Shown here: positions 12,215 through 12,350 of the stretch, in pieces | Numbering within the stretch: the first letter of the stretch is position 1 | Layout: every line of letters starts with the position of its first letter | Program-made: the position numbers and the translations under genes | Notes under the pieces: model-generated | What the model was told of the DNA's origin: nothing | Databases searched by the model: none | Seen by the model: the letters and a program-made list of their open reading frames with translations, nothing else | Assembly: GCA_031401675.1 (NCBI GenBank) | Contig: JANNRR010000024.1 | Location: forward strand, 1-12,350 | Source: JANNRR01 sp031401675 | Lineage (GTDB): Bacteria > Pseudomonadota > Alphaproteobacteria > Rhodobacterales > Rhodobacteraceae | DNA length: 12,350 nt | Direction: 5' to 3'

Positions 12215-12350
12215 GTCTTATGCTGAACCGACCTTTTCTGCGAAGAAGGGGTGCTGTCGGCGGTCACAGCCCGCCGACAGCGGGAGGGGATGGATCGTCA
12301 TCACGCTGGCGTTTTGGGTGCCGAGCTAGAGTTTGATCGCCCCTCTCTTT
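12215..12350. other. Sequence beyond the IS630 element, no gene identified
   Basis: A short plus-strand reading from ATG 12290 (MDRHHAGVLGAELEF...) runs off the window after a G-rich GGGAGGGG. It has only 20 codons and matches nothing I recognise. The minus strand is also briefly open (LARHPKRQRDDDPSPPAVGG). The region begins with a strong stem-loop, described separately, and could be the end of another mobile element. Confidence 0.3.
12253..12281. repeat. 11-bp inverted repeat (stem-loop)
   Basis: GCTGTCGGCGG (12253-12263) and CCGCCGACAGC (12271-12281) are perfect arms around the 7-base loop TCACAGC. The stem is very GC-rich. No T run follows in either direction, so a simple rho-independent terminator is not well supported. 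Confidence 0.65.

Overview
The window is high-GC DNA that looks alphaproteobacterial, most likely from the order Rhodobacterales. This rests on codon use, on the XRE regulator/desaturase and NUDIX/DUF983 gene pairs, and on the ECF sigma/metal-sensor module. It is an inference, because no marker gene is present. No rRNA, tRNA or CRISPR array was seen.

Region 1 (1-3371) is a decaying hydroxyquinol (resorcinol-type aromatic) catabolic cluster. It starts with the C-terminal part of a maleylacetate reductase whose frame carries a stop just before the natural tail. Next comes a TfdB-like FAD phenol/resorcinol hydroxylase with two in-frame stops and three single-base frameshifts. A truncated IS3-family element has replaced the middle of that hydroxylase; its own orfB is broken by a small perfect palindrome and by loss of its 3' half. 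Only the hydroxyquinol 1,2-dioxygenase is intact, with all four iron ligands.

Region 2 (3368-7611) holds chromosomal housekeeping genes. An XRE-type regulator is divergent from a membrane fatty acid desaturase. A DMT/EamA transporter follows. A NUDIX hydrolase and a DUF983 protein lie on the minus strand.

Region 3 (7612-9775) reads as one plus-strand operon. It encodes an exported EF-hand protein, an ECF-type sigma factor, a small one-helix membrane protein that is a candidate anti-sigma factor, and a membrane-anchored periplasmic heavy-metal-sensor-like protein. The last three genes overlap or nearly touch. It looks like a signalling module that links the cell envelope to transcription.

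Region 4 (9775-12214) is a transposon nest. An IS630-family element has been split by an intact IS110-family (IS1111-group) element. The IS630 transposase has a frame change at an A8 run and a lysine in place of the last catalytic acid, so it is probably dead. The IS110 element has a complete DEDD recombinase, short subterminal inverted repeats, a hairpin that would cover its own ribosome binding site, and about 280 nt of non-coding 3' end. That 3' end is where IS1111-type elements encode their target-choosing bridge/seek RNA. The last 136 bases contain a strong stem-loop and no identified gene.
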